A DNA stretch of 64,000 nucleotides, taken from the NCBI RefSeq assembly GCF_024385575.1, contig NZ_JANFMV010000001.1:868001-932000 (forward strand), given 5' to 3'. Positions within the stretch are counted from its first letter, which is position 1. Each line of letters starts with the position of its first letter. This stretch comes from Rhizobium sp. NRK18. Its GTDB lineage: Bacteria > Pseudomonadota > Alphaproteobacteria > Rhizobiales > Rhizobiaceae. The position numbers were made by a program, and so were the translations under genes. The notes under the pieces were generated by a model. It did not search any database. It worked only from the letters and a program-made list of their open reading frames with translations, and was not told the DNA's origin. Below are positions 27,442-36,494 of the stretch, one piece after another.

Positions 27442-28143
27442 CTATTCGTCCATCCCTGCCCTCAGGCCGGAACCGATGCCGATTCCCGTCAGGCCGCGCA
27501 GCCTGGCGGCCAGCAGCTTCACGTATTCGGCGATCATCGTGCGCATGGCGTTGGGATCGGCAAACCAGTTGCGCTGCTTAAGGTCGGCATTGACGACGGG
27601 GTAGGGCAGGAACTCGATGCCCGGCTCCACCTGGCGAAGCTCAAGCAGGCTGCGCGGCATGTGGTAGTTGTTGGTGACGACCAGGACCGAGCGATAGCCG
27701 TTCTTCTCGATCCAGGCCATCGTCTCGTTGGCGTTGCCGATCGTGTCGAGCGCGGCGTAGCCGATGTCGACACAGCAATCGAAGAGGTTCTTCGGCGCAT
27801 TGGTCATCTTGCGGATCTGGGCGCCGGTGGTGCTCGGATGCACGCCGGAGATCAGAAGACGCGCGCCCGCGTGTTCGGCGAGCAGGGCGACGGCCTGGTC
27901 GATGCGCTGGTAGCCGCCGGTCAACACGACGATCGCATCGGCCTTTGGAGATTCCGGCGGCGCGTAGGACGAGACCTTGTCGGCAAACCGCAGGAAATCG
28001 ACGAAAACGACACCGGCCAGAAGAACGCACACAATACCGACGCGCCGCGCCACGCGCCGGAAGAGACTCCGGCGGGCACGGGGCTCGGATTTTCGGCGCG
28101 ATTGGCTCATCGGTGCGCCGTGCAATGTTTCCTCGGTGACCAT
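27442..28143 (-). CDS. YdcF/SanA-like DUF218 membrane protein
   Basis: 233-aa protein with one N-terminal membrane segment (about 33-52) and a DUF218 domain: ADAIVVLTGGYQRIDQAVAL with the GGxxR-type loop and SVLVVTNNYHMPRS. ElyC/SanA relatives affect envelope polysaccharide and vancomycin resistance. Start at 28143 or an internal ATG 33 bases later. Next to ftsX on the same strand with 71 bp between. Confidence 0.85.
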   Translation of the reverse strand: MVTEETLHGAPMSQSRRKSEPRARRSLFRRVARRVGIVCVLLAGVVFVDFLRFADKVSSYAPPESPKADAIVVLTGGYQRIDQAVALLAEHAGARLLISGVHPSTTGAQIRKMTNAPKNLFDCCVDIGYAALDTIGNANETMAWIEKNGYRSVLVVTNNYHMPRSLLELRQVEPGIEFLPYPVVNADLKQRNWFADPNAMRTMIAEYVKLLAARLRGLTGIGIGSGLRAGMDE

Positions 28144-28214
28144 GACGTCTTCTTAATTATCGAAACCGGTGCGAAACAAACCAAAATCGCCAAGGCCATT
28201 CTCTCCGGCTTTCC

Positions 28215-29237
28215 TCAACCCGCTGTGCCATCGGAGCGGGCGGGGTCCGACCGGACCCGGTCGATCTCGTAGATCGTGCGAATCACGGTGATCCTGGCCG
28301 TCAGCGTCGTCAGGAAAGCAATGACGATCATCGTGGCAAAAATACCGGCATAGCCCAGATAGTCTACGGAGAAGGTGCCGAAAAGAGCGGTGGCCTGATC
28401 GGATTGGGGGGTGGCGAGCGAGCGACTTTGCCAGAAGCCGGCGAGTGCGAAAGAGGCTGCGGCGAGAAGGCTTCCCGCCGCCGAGCCCTTGAGGCTGATC
28501 TTGAGAAAATGCTTCTGGAACTCGTTGGCGATGAAGGAGCCTTCGGCGCCGACGAAATGCAGCACCTCGACAATGTGGTGGTTGCCGGCAAGTGCGCCGC
28601 GCGTGGCAAAGACCACGGTCAGGACCATTGCGGAGAAGACCAGCCCCAGGAGGCCGACGCCGATGGCGACCGTGGTGCGGGCCATGGAGACGAGGCGGTC
28701 GACCCAGGTGCGGTGGTCGTCCAGCGTCGCCTGGGGAATTTCCGCCTTCAGCTGCGCCCGCATGGCGCTGAAATCGGGCGGATTGTTCTCGTCGATGGTG
28801 ATGATGACGAGGCGCGGGACGGGAAGTTCGTTGATGTCGAGGCCGGTGCCGAGCCAGGGTTCGAGCAGGCGCGCGGTTGCCGCCTCGTCCATGATGGTTC
28901 CGGACTTCGTGCCGACATAGGAGAGCGCGATGTTCTTGGCCTTCTCCAAAGCCTGATTCATGTCCAGCCGGTCGTCTGGCTTGATCTGGATGGTGATTTC
29001 CCGCGAAATCTGGCTTTGCCATGAATGGGCGGTGGCGCGAACCATGGAGACGCCGCCGAGCGTGATGCAGGCGAGGAAGGCCATGATGGCGATGACCACC
29101 ATCAGCGCATTGCCCTGGATGTTGGACGAGGGCACGATCGGACCGGCGGCGCGCAGGCGGAGCGGCGGCTTGCGGTTCTTTTTCGTCTGGGGCGCCGGCG
29201 GCTTTCGTCCCGTCCTGTCGTTCATGGCCTCACTCAT
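28215..29237 (-). CDS. ftsX: Cell division protein FtsX
   Basis: Membrane half of the FtsEX complex, which in other bacteria activates peptidoglycan hydrolases at the septum. The 340-aa protein has a basic, Pro-rich cytoplasmic N-terminus (about 1-40), a first membrane helix (about 45-68), an extracytoplasmic loop, and three more helices with the FtsX-typical EFQKHFLKISLKGS region. The start (29237) overlaps the end of ftsE by 8 bp; ATG 29225 is an alternative. Confidence 0.93.
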   Translation of the reverse strand: MSEAMNDRTGRKPPAPQTKKNRKPPLRLRAAGPIVPSSNIQGNALMVVIAIMAFLACITLGGVSMVRATAHSWQSQISREITIQIKPDDRLDMNQALEKAKNIALSYVGTKSGTIMDEAATARLLEPWLGTGLDINELPVPRLVIITIDENNPPDFSAMRAQLKAEIPQATLDDHRTWVDRLVSMARTTVAIGVGLLGLVFSAMVLTVVFATRGALAGNHHIVEVLHFVGAEGSFIANEFQKHFLKISLKGSAAGSLLAAASFALAGFWQSRSLATPQSDQATALFGTFSVDYLGYAGIFATMIVIAFLTTLTARITVIRTIYEIDRVRSDPARSDGTAG

Positions 29238-29889
29238 AGATTTCCAGCCGCCCCTCCGTCAGGATCATACGCCGCGCGTCGATGCTGTCCATCAGCGCGA
29301 AATCGTGGGTGGCGATGACCACCGCCGTGCCGAGGCGGTTGAGTTCCATGAACAGGCTCAGAAGCCGCTTGGCCATGGGCGGGTCGACGTTGCCGGTCGG
29401 TTCGTCGGCCAGCAGGATCTCCGGGCGGTCGATCAGGGCGCGGGCGATGGCCGCGCGCTGCTTCTCGCCGCCCGACAGCACCGGCGGCAGGACGTTGATG
29501 CGGTCACCGAGGCCGACCCATTTCAGCAGTTCGACGACGTCGGTGCGATAGCTCGCCTCGTCCTTTCCCCGCACGCGAAGCGGCAGGGCGACGTTTTCAT
29601 AGGTCGTGAGATGCTCGAGCAGGCGGAAGTCCTGGAAGACGATGCCGACGCGCCGGCGCAACATCGGCAGTTCGCTCCTCGGAATGGTGGCGATGTCCCT
29701 GTCGAACATGCGAATGAGGCCGCGGGTCGGCTGCAGCGACAGGAAAAGCAGGCGCAGCAATGTCGTCTTCCCGGCACCGGAAGGTCCGGTCAGGAACTGG
29801 AAGGAGCGCTTGGGAATGTCGAAGGTCAGGTCCCTGAGGATTTCCGGACCCATTCCGTATCGCAGGCCGACATTTTCAAAATGGATCAA
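29230..29889 (-). CDS. ftsE: Cell division ATP-binding protein FtsE
   Basis: ABC ATPase of the FtsEX complex. The 219-aa protein shows Walker A GPSGAGKTT (35-43), the Q-loop, signature LSGGEKQR, and Walker B ILLADEPTG. It is the first gene of the leftward ftsE-ftsX unit; the region upstream contains several TTAACC sequences and a 17-bp palindrome. Confidence 0.97.
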   Translation of the reverse strand: MIHFENVGLRYGMGPEILRDLTFDIPKRSFQFLTGPSGAGKTTLLRLLFLSLQPTRGLIRMFDRDIATIPRSELPMLRRRVGIVFQDFRLLEHLTTYENVALPLRVRGKDEASYRTDVVELLKWVGLGDRINVLPPVLSGGEKQRAAIARALIDRPEILLADEPTGNVDPPMAKRLLSLFMELNRLGTAVVIATHDFALMDSIDARRMILTEGRLEIYE

Positions 29890-29944
29890 GGGAGCATTTC
29901 CAGTCTCTGGCTACGGATTTGAATTGGAGCCAACATGACACTTC

Positions 29945-29961
29945 TTAACCAACGTGGTTAA
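29945..29961. promoter_or_regulatory. 17-bp palindrome TTAACCA-ACG-TGGTTAA upstream of ftsE
   Basis: Perfect 7-bp arms with a 3-base centre, 56 bp upstream of the ftsE start. A further TTAACCAT lies at 30018-30025. TTAACCAT resembles half-sites of the cell-cycle regulator CtrA, but the two TTAA here are 9 bases apart, not 7, so the identification is only suggestive. Confidence 0.35.
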
Positions 29962-30113
29962 CAGGCGGTAAAGAAACCGCCGAAAACCCATGTTTTGGGG
30001 GTCGTCTTTGCGAAGCGTTAACCATTTACGTTTACGACCGGTCCCTATGTGTTTCAATGCCGAGTTTTGTCCACCCCATGGATGCACCCGGCGGATGGAA
30101 AGGTTAGGCGGCC

Positions 30114-30770
30114 ATGGCTCCCTATGGTTCACGGCAGGCAAGAGCCGAGACGATCGACCTGCTGCCGCCCGAGCGGCCGGCGGCATCGCGACGCCCACGC
30201 CAGCATTCCTCCGGCCATGCCGATGTCGTTGATGCCGAATTCGTCGTCATCAACGACAATCGCAAGCCGGCTCAAGATCAACGACCCTCGTTTTCCCGTC
30301 CGAAATCCCGCGATGCAAGAACGGTTTCCGGCCGGGACATCGCCCTTTGGGGCGTCTCGTTTGCCGAGCGTATGCTGGAGCGCTTGCCGAAGCGTCAGTT
30401 TTCCGGCCTGGTGGCGGCCTCCTTCCTGGCGGTCTTCGCATTCAGCGGCGGCTTTTCCGCGCTGGCGGGCGGAGCCTCCGTGCCGGCATCCGTCTCGCCG
30501 CTCGACATCACCCATGTCACGGTGACGCCGCAGATGGCCAATGGCATGCATGTGCTGCTCGTCAACGGCATCATCGAGAATCGCCTCGAAACCGACCAGC
30601 AGGTGCCGCGCCTGCGCGCCGACATTCTCGCCGACGGCGAACTGACGGCAAGCCTGATCCTGGATCCGCCGGCCGACGAACTTTCCGGTGGGACGAGCCG
30701 CGGCTTTGCCGCCAAGCTGAGCTATCCCGGTGGAAAACAGCCGGATGTCAGGGTTTCCTTCATGCAATAG
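30114..30770 (+). CDS. Membrane-anchored protein of unknown function divergent from ftsEX
   Basis: 218-aa protein. The N-terminal 95 residues are polar, Arg/Pro-rich and probably disordered and cytoplasmic; a single hydrophobic helix spans about 96-120; the C-terminal 95 residues form a beta-rich domain beginning DITHVTVTPQMANGMHVLLVNG, which recalls the FxLYD/DUF3426-type domains that bind partners outside the membrane. ATG 30114 is supported by a purine-rich stretch. Divergent placement next to ftsEX hints at a septum or envelope link, which is inference. Confidence 0.75.
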   Translation: MAPYGSRQARAETIDLLPPERPAASRRPRQHSSGHADVVDAEFVVINDNRKPAQDQRPSFSRPKSRDARTVSGRDIALWGVSFAERMLERLPKRQFSGLVAASFLAVFAFSGGFSALAGGASVPASVSPLDITHVTVTPQMANGMHVLLVNGIIENRLETDQQVPRLRADILADGELTASLILDPPADELSGGTSRGFAAKLSYPGGKQPDVRVSFMQ

Positions 30771-30830
30771 GGTGCTTCCGGGCATCTCTCATGGTATCGG
30801 CTTTAGTGTCGTCACCGAGGAGAATGCCGC

Positions 30831-31376
30831 ATGCCCGTCGTCCGCGGAAAGAACATCGAACCCCTTTTCACCGCCGAGCAGATCGCCGAGCGCAACCGGA
30901 CCCTTGCCGCCCAGATCGCATCCGGTCCGACTAGCGACCTCCTGGTGATCGCCGTCCTGAAGGGGTCCTTCATCTTCGCCGCCGATCTCATTCGCGCGCT
31001 GCACGATGCCGGCCTTGCGCCGGAGGTGGAGTTCATTACGCTCTCGAGCTATGGCAGCGGCACCGTCTCGAAGGGTGTCCGGATCGTCAAGGACATCGAC
31101 AGCGATGTGAAGGACCGCGATGTCCTGCTGATCGACGACATTCTCGAATCCGGCCGCACGCTGCTGTTTGCCAAGGAACTGCTTTACGAGCGCGGCGCGC
31201 GGCACGTCAGCATCGCCGTTCTGCTCGACAAGAGCGTCAAGCGTTCGGAAAAGCTGGAGGCCGATCATGTCGGCTTCGAATGTCCCGATTACTTTGTCGT
31301 GGGCTATGGCATGGACGTGGCTTACGCCTTCCGGGAACTGCCGTTCGTCGGTGTCGTCACCGGCGACGCGGAGTGA
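30831..31376 (+). CDS. hpt: Hypoxanthine phosphoribosyltransferase
   Basis: Purine salvage enzyme that converts hypoxanthine (and guanine) with PRPP to the nucleotide. The 181-aa protein has the PRPP-binding loop VLLIDDILESGRTL (about 99-112), the flexible loop SSYGSGTVSKG and the C-terminal base-recognition segment DYFVVGYGMD. Length fits the family. The gene is followed by a response regulator 130 bp downstream. Confidence 0.93.
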   Translation: MPVVRGKNIEPLFTAEQIAERNRTLAAQIASGPTSDLLVIAVLKGSFIFAADLIRALHDAGLAPEVEFITLSSYGSGTVSKGVRIVKDIDSDVKDRDVLLIDDILESGRTLLFAKELLYERGARHVSIAVLLDKSVKRSEKLEADHVGFECPDYFVVGYGMDVAYAFRELPFVGVVTGDAE

Positions 31377-31459
31377 TTTTCGGCCGTCCGGCGGACAGAC
31401 CTTGTTAACTATGCCCGCTTGATGACGAGCGCCATTTACCGATCGCAAAGGAAACTTTG

Positions 31460-31522
31460 ATGAGTTGCCTTCACGGGACAGTAACGAAGATGGAGCGATG
31501 CGGGACATGGCAAGGATTTTGA
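31460..31522 (+). other. Possible 20-codon upstream ORF overlapping the response regulator start
   Basis: ATG at 31460 is preceded by AAAGGAAA 5 bases upstream and reads 20 codons to TGA at 31520-31522, in a different frame from the response regulator beginning at 31507. The upstream site is the better of the two, so it could couple or damp translation of the regulator. It may also be chance. Confidence 0.3.
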
Positions 31523-31866
31523 TCACCGAAGACGAAGACACCCTGCGTACCTTCGTGGCTCGTGCCCTGCGTCTTGACGGACATGAGACGGAAGAGGCCG
31601 CGGACGGCGCGGAAGGCCTGGAAAAGCTGAAGAGCGGCGCGTTCGATCTGCTGCTTTCCGACATCCGCATGCCGGTCATGGACGGGATCGCGCTGGCGCA
31701 TGAAGCCTCGTCGCATTTTCCGCAGTTGAAGATCCTGCTGATGACCGGCTATGCCGAGCAGCGCGAGCGGGCCGACGATCTTGCGCGCAAGATCGTCGAT
31801 GTGGTGCCGAAGCCGTTTGCGCTTCCGGATATCCGCAAGGCCGTCGCTCTGGCGCTGGCGGCCTGA
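31507..31866 (+). CDS. Single-domain response regulator (CpdR-like)
   Basis: 119-aa receiver domain without output domain. The phosphoacceptor is Asp52 (LLLSDIRMPVMDG), with the acidic pair at 8-10, Thr80 (LLMTGYAEQR) and Lys102 (PKPF). Single-domain receivers of this kind include CpdR in alphaproteobacteria, which presents substrates to ClpXP, but this one differs from the classical CpdR in the alpha4-beta5 segment, so its role is not settled. Start ATG 31507 is the family start; ATG 31498 is an alternative. A 20-codon out-of-frame ORF with a strong Shine-Dalgarno overlaps its start. Confidence 0.87.
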   Translation: MARILITEDEDTLRTFVARALRLDGHETEEAADGAEGLEKLKSGAFDLLLSDIRMPVMDGIALAHEASSHFPQLKILLMTGYAEQRERADDLARKIVDVVPKPFALPDIRKAVALALAA

Positions 31867-31882
31867 GCCGGGGCCGGGCGGC

Positions 31883-32377
31883 GTGCAAGGGACGATCAGA
31901 CCGCTGCACCATGGCGATTTCGCCGCACTGATAACCCTTTGGCATCGTGCATGGCATGAAGCGCATGCGGAAATCGTTCCGCATGAAATCCTCGCCTATC
32001 GAACACCCGATCATTTCTCGCAGTGGCTGGCCGAGGCGCTCGGCGAAGAATTCTTCTCCGTCGCCGTGGCCGGAAGCACCGTGCTCGGCTTCGTTTCCAC
32101 GCGCGACGACGAGATCTGCCGGCTTTATGTCGACCTGCGGGCGCGCGGATCCGGAGCCGCCCAGGCGTTGCTCGACTACGGCGAGGATGAATTGGCGTCT
32201 GCCGGATGCACGATGGCCAAGGTGTTCTGCCTTGCCGGAAACGCGCGGGCAAACCGGTTCTATCAGGGTCACGGCTGGAGCCTGCGGCAAACGGCGCAAG
32301 AGCCGCTGTGGCTGCCGGAGGGTGTTGAAGGCCGCTTTGTCGCTGACACGCATCTCTATGAGAAAAAGCTGGGCTGA
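31883..32377 (+). CDS. GNAT-family N-acetyltransferase
   Basis: 164-aa acetyltransferase. The fold is visible as TIRPLHHGDFAAL at the start, the central VLGFVSTRDDEICRLYVDLRARGSGAAQALL with the acetyl-CoA pyrophosphate loop, and the NARANRFYQGHGW motif at the end. GTG 31883 is chosen since the frame upstream runs through the response regulator; it lies only 16 bp after its stop. Acceptor unknown. Confidence 0.82.
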   Translation: MQGTIRPLHHGDFAALITLWHRAWHEAHAEIVPHEILAYRTPDHFSQWLAEALGEEFFSVAVAGSTVLGFVSTRDDEICRLYVDLRARGSGAAQALLDYGEDELASAGCTMAKVFCLAGNARANRFYQGHGWSLRQTAQEPLWLPEGVEGRFVADTHLYEKKLG

Positions 32378-32395
32378 GGGCTCGCCGAGCCGCCT

Positions 32396-35080
32396 CTACT
32401 TGATGTCCAGCAGACGTTCCAGATAATCCTTCTCGATCTGCATCGCCGGATTGTTCGACAATTTCTCACGGATCGCATCGAGGATTTCGCGGGCGCGCTG
32501 GATATCGATCTCGTCCGGCACCTTCACGCGTTCACCGAAATCCGGGCCGCGATTGCCGAGCGGGCGACCGAGCGGATCGCGACCGTCGCGGCCTTGCGAC
32601 TGGCCGGTCTGTCCCTGGCCATTGCCCTGCATGGCCTGCATCATCTGGCTCATCATGTCGCGCACGCCGCGGCGCAGCGCTTCCAGCGCACGACCCTGAC
32701 CGTCGACGGCCTGGTCGCCACGACCCTTGCCGAGTGCGCCGGCAGCGCCGTTCATCTCGCGGTTGGCATCGTCGAAGCCTTCGCCGGGCTTGATCCCGAG
32801 CTTCTTCAGTTCGCCCTGCAGTTCTGCGAGCGAATCGGCGAGTGCCTGCTGCTGGGCCTTCAGGCTCTTCAGCGCGTCCTGCAGCTGCTGCTTGGTCATG
32901 CCGTCGGTGGACTGCTGGCCGTTTTCGCTGTTCTGAGCCTGCTGATCGCCGTCCTGCTGCTGTTGCTGCTGATCGCCGCCGGACTGGTCCTCGCCCTGAT
33001 CCTGCTGTCCCTGCTGGTCGTCGCCTTCCTGCTCGTTGGGATCGCCGCGCTGCATGCGATCCTTCAGCGCCTGGTTCATCTGGAAGGTCTGCTCCATGAG
33101 CTTCTGTTGCTTCTGCATCAGCTCGCCAAGCTTGTCCATCTGCTGGCGCATCGGGTTGTTCTGCTGCTGCTGGCCATTCGGCTGCTGGCGCCCGGCCTGC
33201 AGGTTGTTCATCATCCGCTGGAGTTCGGAGAGCAGTTGCTGGGCGGCATCCTTGTTGCCGGAACGGGCCAGGTTCTCGATCTGGTCCATCATGTTTTCCA
33301 GATCCTGCTGACGCAGCACGTTCTGCGCCTGCTGCTGTTGCTGCTGCGGCGAAGCGTTCGGATTGTTGTCGAGGCGCTTGGCGAGTTCCTTCATGTACTC
33401 GTCCATCGCCTTGCGCAGCTCGTCCATGAGCTTCTTTATTTCCTCGTCGCCTGCATCACGCTCCAGCGCGTTGGCGAGAGCCTGCTGCGCATCGCGAAGC
33501 TTGCGCTCTGCCTGGGAGAGGTCGCCATCCTCGATGCCGTTGGCGATTTCCCAGAGATATGAGGCGGTGTCCTTAAGGCCTTTCTCGTCACGCGTCAGCT
33601 TCATGCGCATGAGAGCAGAGCGGACGAGAAGAAAATCGGTGAGGTTCGGTATGGTCAGTTCCGGGCGGACCTGCAGCGCCTCGTTCATCGCGATCGCTTG
33701 CGGCAGCGCGCGGGCATCGAGGGAGAAGATCTGCCGCTCTTCGGCGACGCTGGCGGCCAACGGCTTCGTGAAGCCGCGGTCCGGCAGGGTCATGTAATGC
33801 GGCTGGCTGCGTCCGGTCTGGCCCTTGGCATCGGTTGCCACGAGGGTGACCTTGACCCTTTTGCCGGAGAGCGGATGCTCCGTCAGGTTGCGGCTCGTCA
33901 GCCCCTTGGCGTCCTTGGTATTCCGGCGCGGCAGGTTGAGCTTGTATTCCGGCAGGGGAAAGAGCGGCACGGCGTCCTTGTCGGCGTCATAGGCCGGTTC
34001 GATTTCCGCGTGAGCCTCCTGCAGGCCGTAGTCGTCGCTCGCCTTGAAGGGAATTTCCAGAGCGCCGTTGACCGCACGTCTCGGCAAGCCGTCAAAGGCG
34101 ATTTCCGGCGGCCGGTCGGGGACGACCGAGAGCGCCCAGTTGCGGCCGTTGACGCTCAGAACGCCGCTTTGCTGAAGCGTCATCTGATGCGTTTCCGGCG
34201 TGTCGGCGGATGCCTGGCTCGGTTCGGGTGCCGTGTCGTCAGTCTTTTCTGCCGCCAGAAGCGGCACGTCTTCGGCAGTGCCGACACCCTGTGGCTTGAA
34301 GAGAGCGGTCTTGTCACCCTTGCCGCCGGTCATGCGGATCGTCAGGATCGATTCCTCCGGGACGGAAACCGGCTCGCCGGACTGGTCGAGGCGACTGGTC
34401 AGATAGACGGGTGCCTTGCCGGTATAGGCGGGCGGCGCGATCCAGGCGTCGATGCGCATGTCCGGATCGCTTGCCGTGACCGACTGGTTGCGGAAGGTGT
34501 CAACAATCGTGCCAGCGCCGTTCGAGAAGGAATAGGCGAAGGCGACCGTAACCAGCAGGACCGGAACGGCGCGCAGGGCCCAGCGGTCGAACCGGGCGAT
34601 ATCCGGACGCGGCAGACCGGCGTCGAGGGAGGCGATGCGGGCCGCCATGCGCCGCTGGTGCTCATGCCAGAGGGCGGCGGCGATCGGGCTGTCGAAGGCC
34701 GGCTCCTCGTCCTGGATGGCGACGGGCTGGTGGGCGAGATTGTTGCGCTCTTCGAGGAAGCGGTCGGCCTCGCGGTTCTTCGGCCAGCGCAGCCTGAGGG
34801 CGGGCAGCAGCGAGGCGAGGAAGGCGAAGACGAACAGGAAGATCAGCGTGAGGCGCAGCGGGTCCGGCATGAACCGGTAAAGCCCGAACCAGGCGAAGCT
34901 GAGGAAAAGTGCGGCGATCGCAAGCGGCGCCAGCAGAATGGGCATCAGCCGTTCCGCCAGCATCACGCAGGCGGCGGTGATCCGCCGGAACGTCAACGCC
35001 CGTGCCTGCTTTTGAAATTTGCTGCTGCTCTGGCCTTGCCCAGGCTCCGTCATCCAGTCGGGCTCCCTGCCTTGTTTCAT
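32396..35080 (-). CDS. TIGR02302 family (DUF4175) membrane protein
   Basis: Large 894-aa protein with two N-terminal membrane helices (about 42-68 and 75-98) and a third at about 175-195, a long extracytoplasmic beta-rich middle, and a Gln/Asp/Asn-rich C-terminal half with long runs of glutamine (about 580-780) followed by a conserved DEIDIQRAREILDAIREKLSNN tail. The family is known from alphaproteobacteria and its function is not established. It converges with the GNAT gene and is followed upstream by lysA on the same strand. Confidence 0.9.
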   Translation of the reverse strand: MKQGREPDWMTEPGQGQSSSKFQKQARALTFRRITAACVMLAERLMPILLAPLAIAALFLSFAWFGLYRFMPDPLRLTLIFLFVFAFLASLLPALRLRWPKNREADRFLEERNNLAHQPVAIQDEEPAFDSPIAAALWHEHQRRMAARIASLDAGLPRPDIARFDRWALRAVPVLLVTVAFAYSFSNGAGTIVDTFRNQSVTASDPDMRIDAWIAPPAYTGKAPVYLTSRLDQSGEPVSVPEESILTIRMTGGKGDKTALFKPQGVGTAEDVPLLAAEKTDDTAPEPSQASADTPETHQMTLQQSGVLSVNGRNWALSVVPDRPPEIAFDGLPRRAVNGALEIPFKASDDYGLQEAHAEIEPAYDADKDAVPLFPLPEYKLNLPRRNTKDAKGLTSRNLTEHPLSGKRVKVTLVATDAKGQTGRSQPHYMTLPDRGFTKPLAASVAEERQIFSLDARALPQAIAMNEALQVRPELTIPNLTDFLLVRSALMRMKLTRDEKGLKDTASYLWEIANGIEDGDLSQAERKLRDAQQALANALERDAGDEEIKKLMDELRKAMDEYMKELAKRLDNNPNASPQQQQQQAQNVLRQQDLENMMDQIENLARSGNKDAAQQLLSELQRMMNNLQAGRQQPNGQQQQNNPMRQQMDKLGELMQKQQKLMEQTFQMNQALKDRMQRGDPNEQEGDDQQGQQDQGEDQSGGDQQQQQQDGDQQAQNSENGQQSTDGMTKQQLQDALKSLKAQQQALADSLAELQGELKKLGIKPGEGFDDANREMNGAAGALGKGRGDQAVDGQGRALEALRRGVRDMMSQMMQAMQGNGQGQTGQSQGRDGRDPLGRPLGNRGPDFGERVKVPDEIDIQRAREILDAIREKLSNNPAMQIEKDYLERLLDIK

Positions 35081-35212
35081 CCAAGGCGGTTAAGGCGGCA
35101 CCATGCCGAATTCATGGCGTCAGGATAACATTGTTTGTGGCGAAGGCGAGGGCGCTTTGTGCAAGCCCCGCCTTTTTTGCCCGGTATCAACGAATTTTGA
35201 ACTGGCCGTGTA

Positions 35213-36481
35213 TCAGTCGAGCCAGGCCGGAACGGAGTCGAGACCGATCAGTTCCTCATAGGTCGGACGCGGACGGATGACATGGAATTCGTCGCCCTTG
35301 ACCAGAACCTCCGGGATCAGCGGGCGGGTGTTGTAGGTGCCCGCCTGCACCGCGCCATAGGCTCCGGCGCTGCCGACCCAGAGCAGATCGCCCGGCTTCG
35401 GCATCGCCATTTCCCTGTCCTTGGCCAGGAAGTCGCCGCTCTCGCAAACGGGACCGACGACATCGGCCTTGATCCACGGGGAGTTGGCGGCGGAGATCCG
35501 GACCGGCTTGATCTCGTGATAGGCCTCGTAGAGCGTCGGGCGGATGAGGTCGTTCATCGCGCCGTCGACGATGACGAAGGTCTTGTCTTCGGTATCCTTT
35601 ACGTAGATCACCTCGGTGACCATGATGCCGGCGTTGCCGACGATCAGGCGGCCGGGTTCGGCGACGATCTTGCAGCCGAGATCCTTCAGCTGTCCCTTGA
35701 CGATTTCCGCGAAGCTGTCCGGCAGCGGAGGCGGGTTGTTGTCGTCGCGGTAGGGGATGCCGAGGCCGCCGCCGATATCGACATGCTCGATCGTGTGGCC
35801 GTCGGCGCGCAGCGTGTCGACCAGTTCGCGCAACAGGCGGAACGCATCGGCAAAGGGCTGCAGATCGGTGATCTGGCTGCCGATGTGCATGTCGATGCCG
35901 GTGACCTTGATGCCCTCGAGCGTGGCTGCATGCGCGTAGACACTGCGGGCGCGCTCGTAGGAAATACCGAACTTGTCGCCCTTCTTGCCGGTCGAGATCT
36001 TGGCATGGGTCTTGGCGTCGACATCCGGGTTGATGCGGAAGGAAACGTGGGCCTGCTTGCCGGCGGCCAGCGCGCGCTGGTTGAGGATTTCCAGCTCCGG
36101 TTCGGATTCGACGTTGAAGCAGTAGATACCGGCTTCGAGTGCGAGGTCCATTTCCGACGGCTTCTTGCCGACGCCGGAAAACATGATGCGGTTTGCCGGA
36201 ATGCCGGCGGCAAGTGCGCGCCGCAGTTCGCCTTCCGAGACCACGTCGATGCCGGCGCCAAGACGGCCGAGCGTCTTCAGGACCGCCTGGTTGGAGTTGG
36301 CCTTCATGGCGTAGCAGACCATCGAATCGACGTCGGCGAAGGCTCCGGAGAACACCTTGTAGTGGCGCTCGAGCGTAGCGGTTGAATAGCAATAGAAGGG
36401 CGTGCCGATGGCCTTGGCGATTTCCGGCACGGCCACATCCTCGGCATAGAGAATGCCGTCGCGGTATTCGAAATGGTTCAC
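35213..36481 (-). CDS. lysA: Diaminopimelate decarboxylase
   Basis: PLP enzyme for the last step of lysine synthesis (meso-DAP to L-lysine). The 422-aa protein shows the PLP lysine Lys60 (CYAMKANSNQ), HIGSQ, the GGGLGIPY phosphate loop, EPGRLIVGNAG and the CESGDFLA motif with the active-site Cys. Length is normal. lptM begins 13 bp upstream and argH is further upstream on the same strand, forming an argH-lptM-lysA group, conserved in rhizobia. Confidence 0.96.
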   Translation of the reverse strand: MNHFEYRDGILYAEDVAVPEIAKAIGTPFYCYSTATLERHYKVFSGAFADVDSMVCYAMKANSNQAVLKTLGRLGAGIDVVSEGELRRALAAGIPANRIMFSGVGKKPSEMDLALEAGIYCFNVESEPELEILNQRALAAGKQAHVSFRINPDVDAKTHAKISTGKKGDKFGISYERARSVYAHAATLEGIKVTGIDMHIGSQITDLQPFADAFRLLRELVDTLRADGHTIEHVDIGGGLGIPYRDDNNPPPLPDSFAEIVKGQLKDLGCKIVAEPGRLIVGNAGIMVTEVIYVKDTEDKTFVIVDGAMNDLIRPTLYEAYHEIKPVRISAANSPWIKADVVGPVCESGDFLAKDREMAMPKPGDLLWVGSAGAYGAVQAGTYNTRPLIPEVLVKGDEFHVIRPRPTYEELIGLDSVPAWLD

Positions 36482-36494
36482 GGACGTCTACCTG

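Noticed and set aside
32594..33562. Leu-rich plus-strand frame opposite the TIGR02302 gene
   Set aside because: It is the complement of CAG/CTG-rich glutamine codons, which makes apparent Leu-rich membrane-like sequence.
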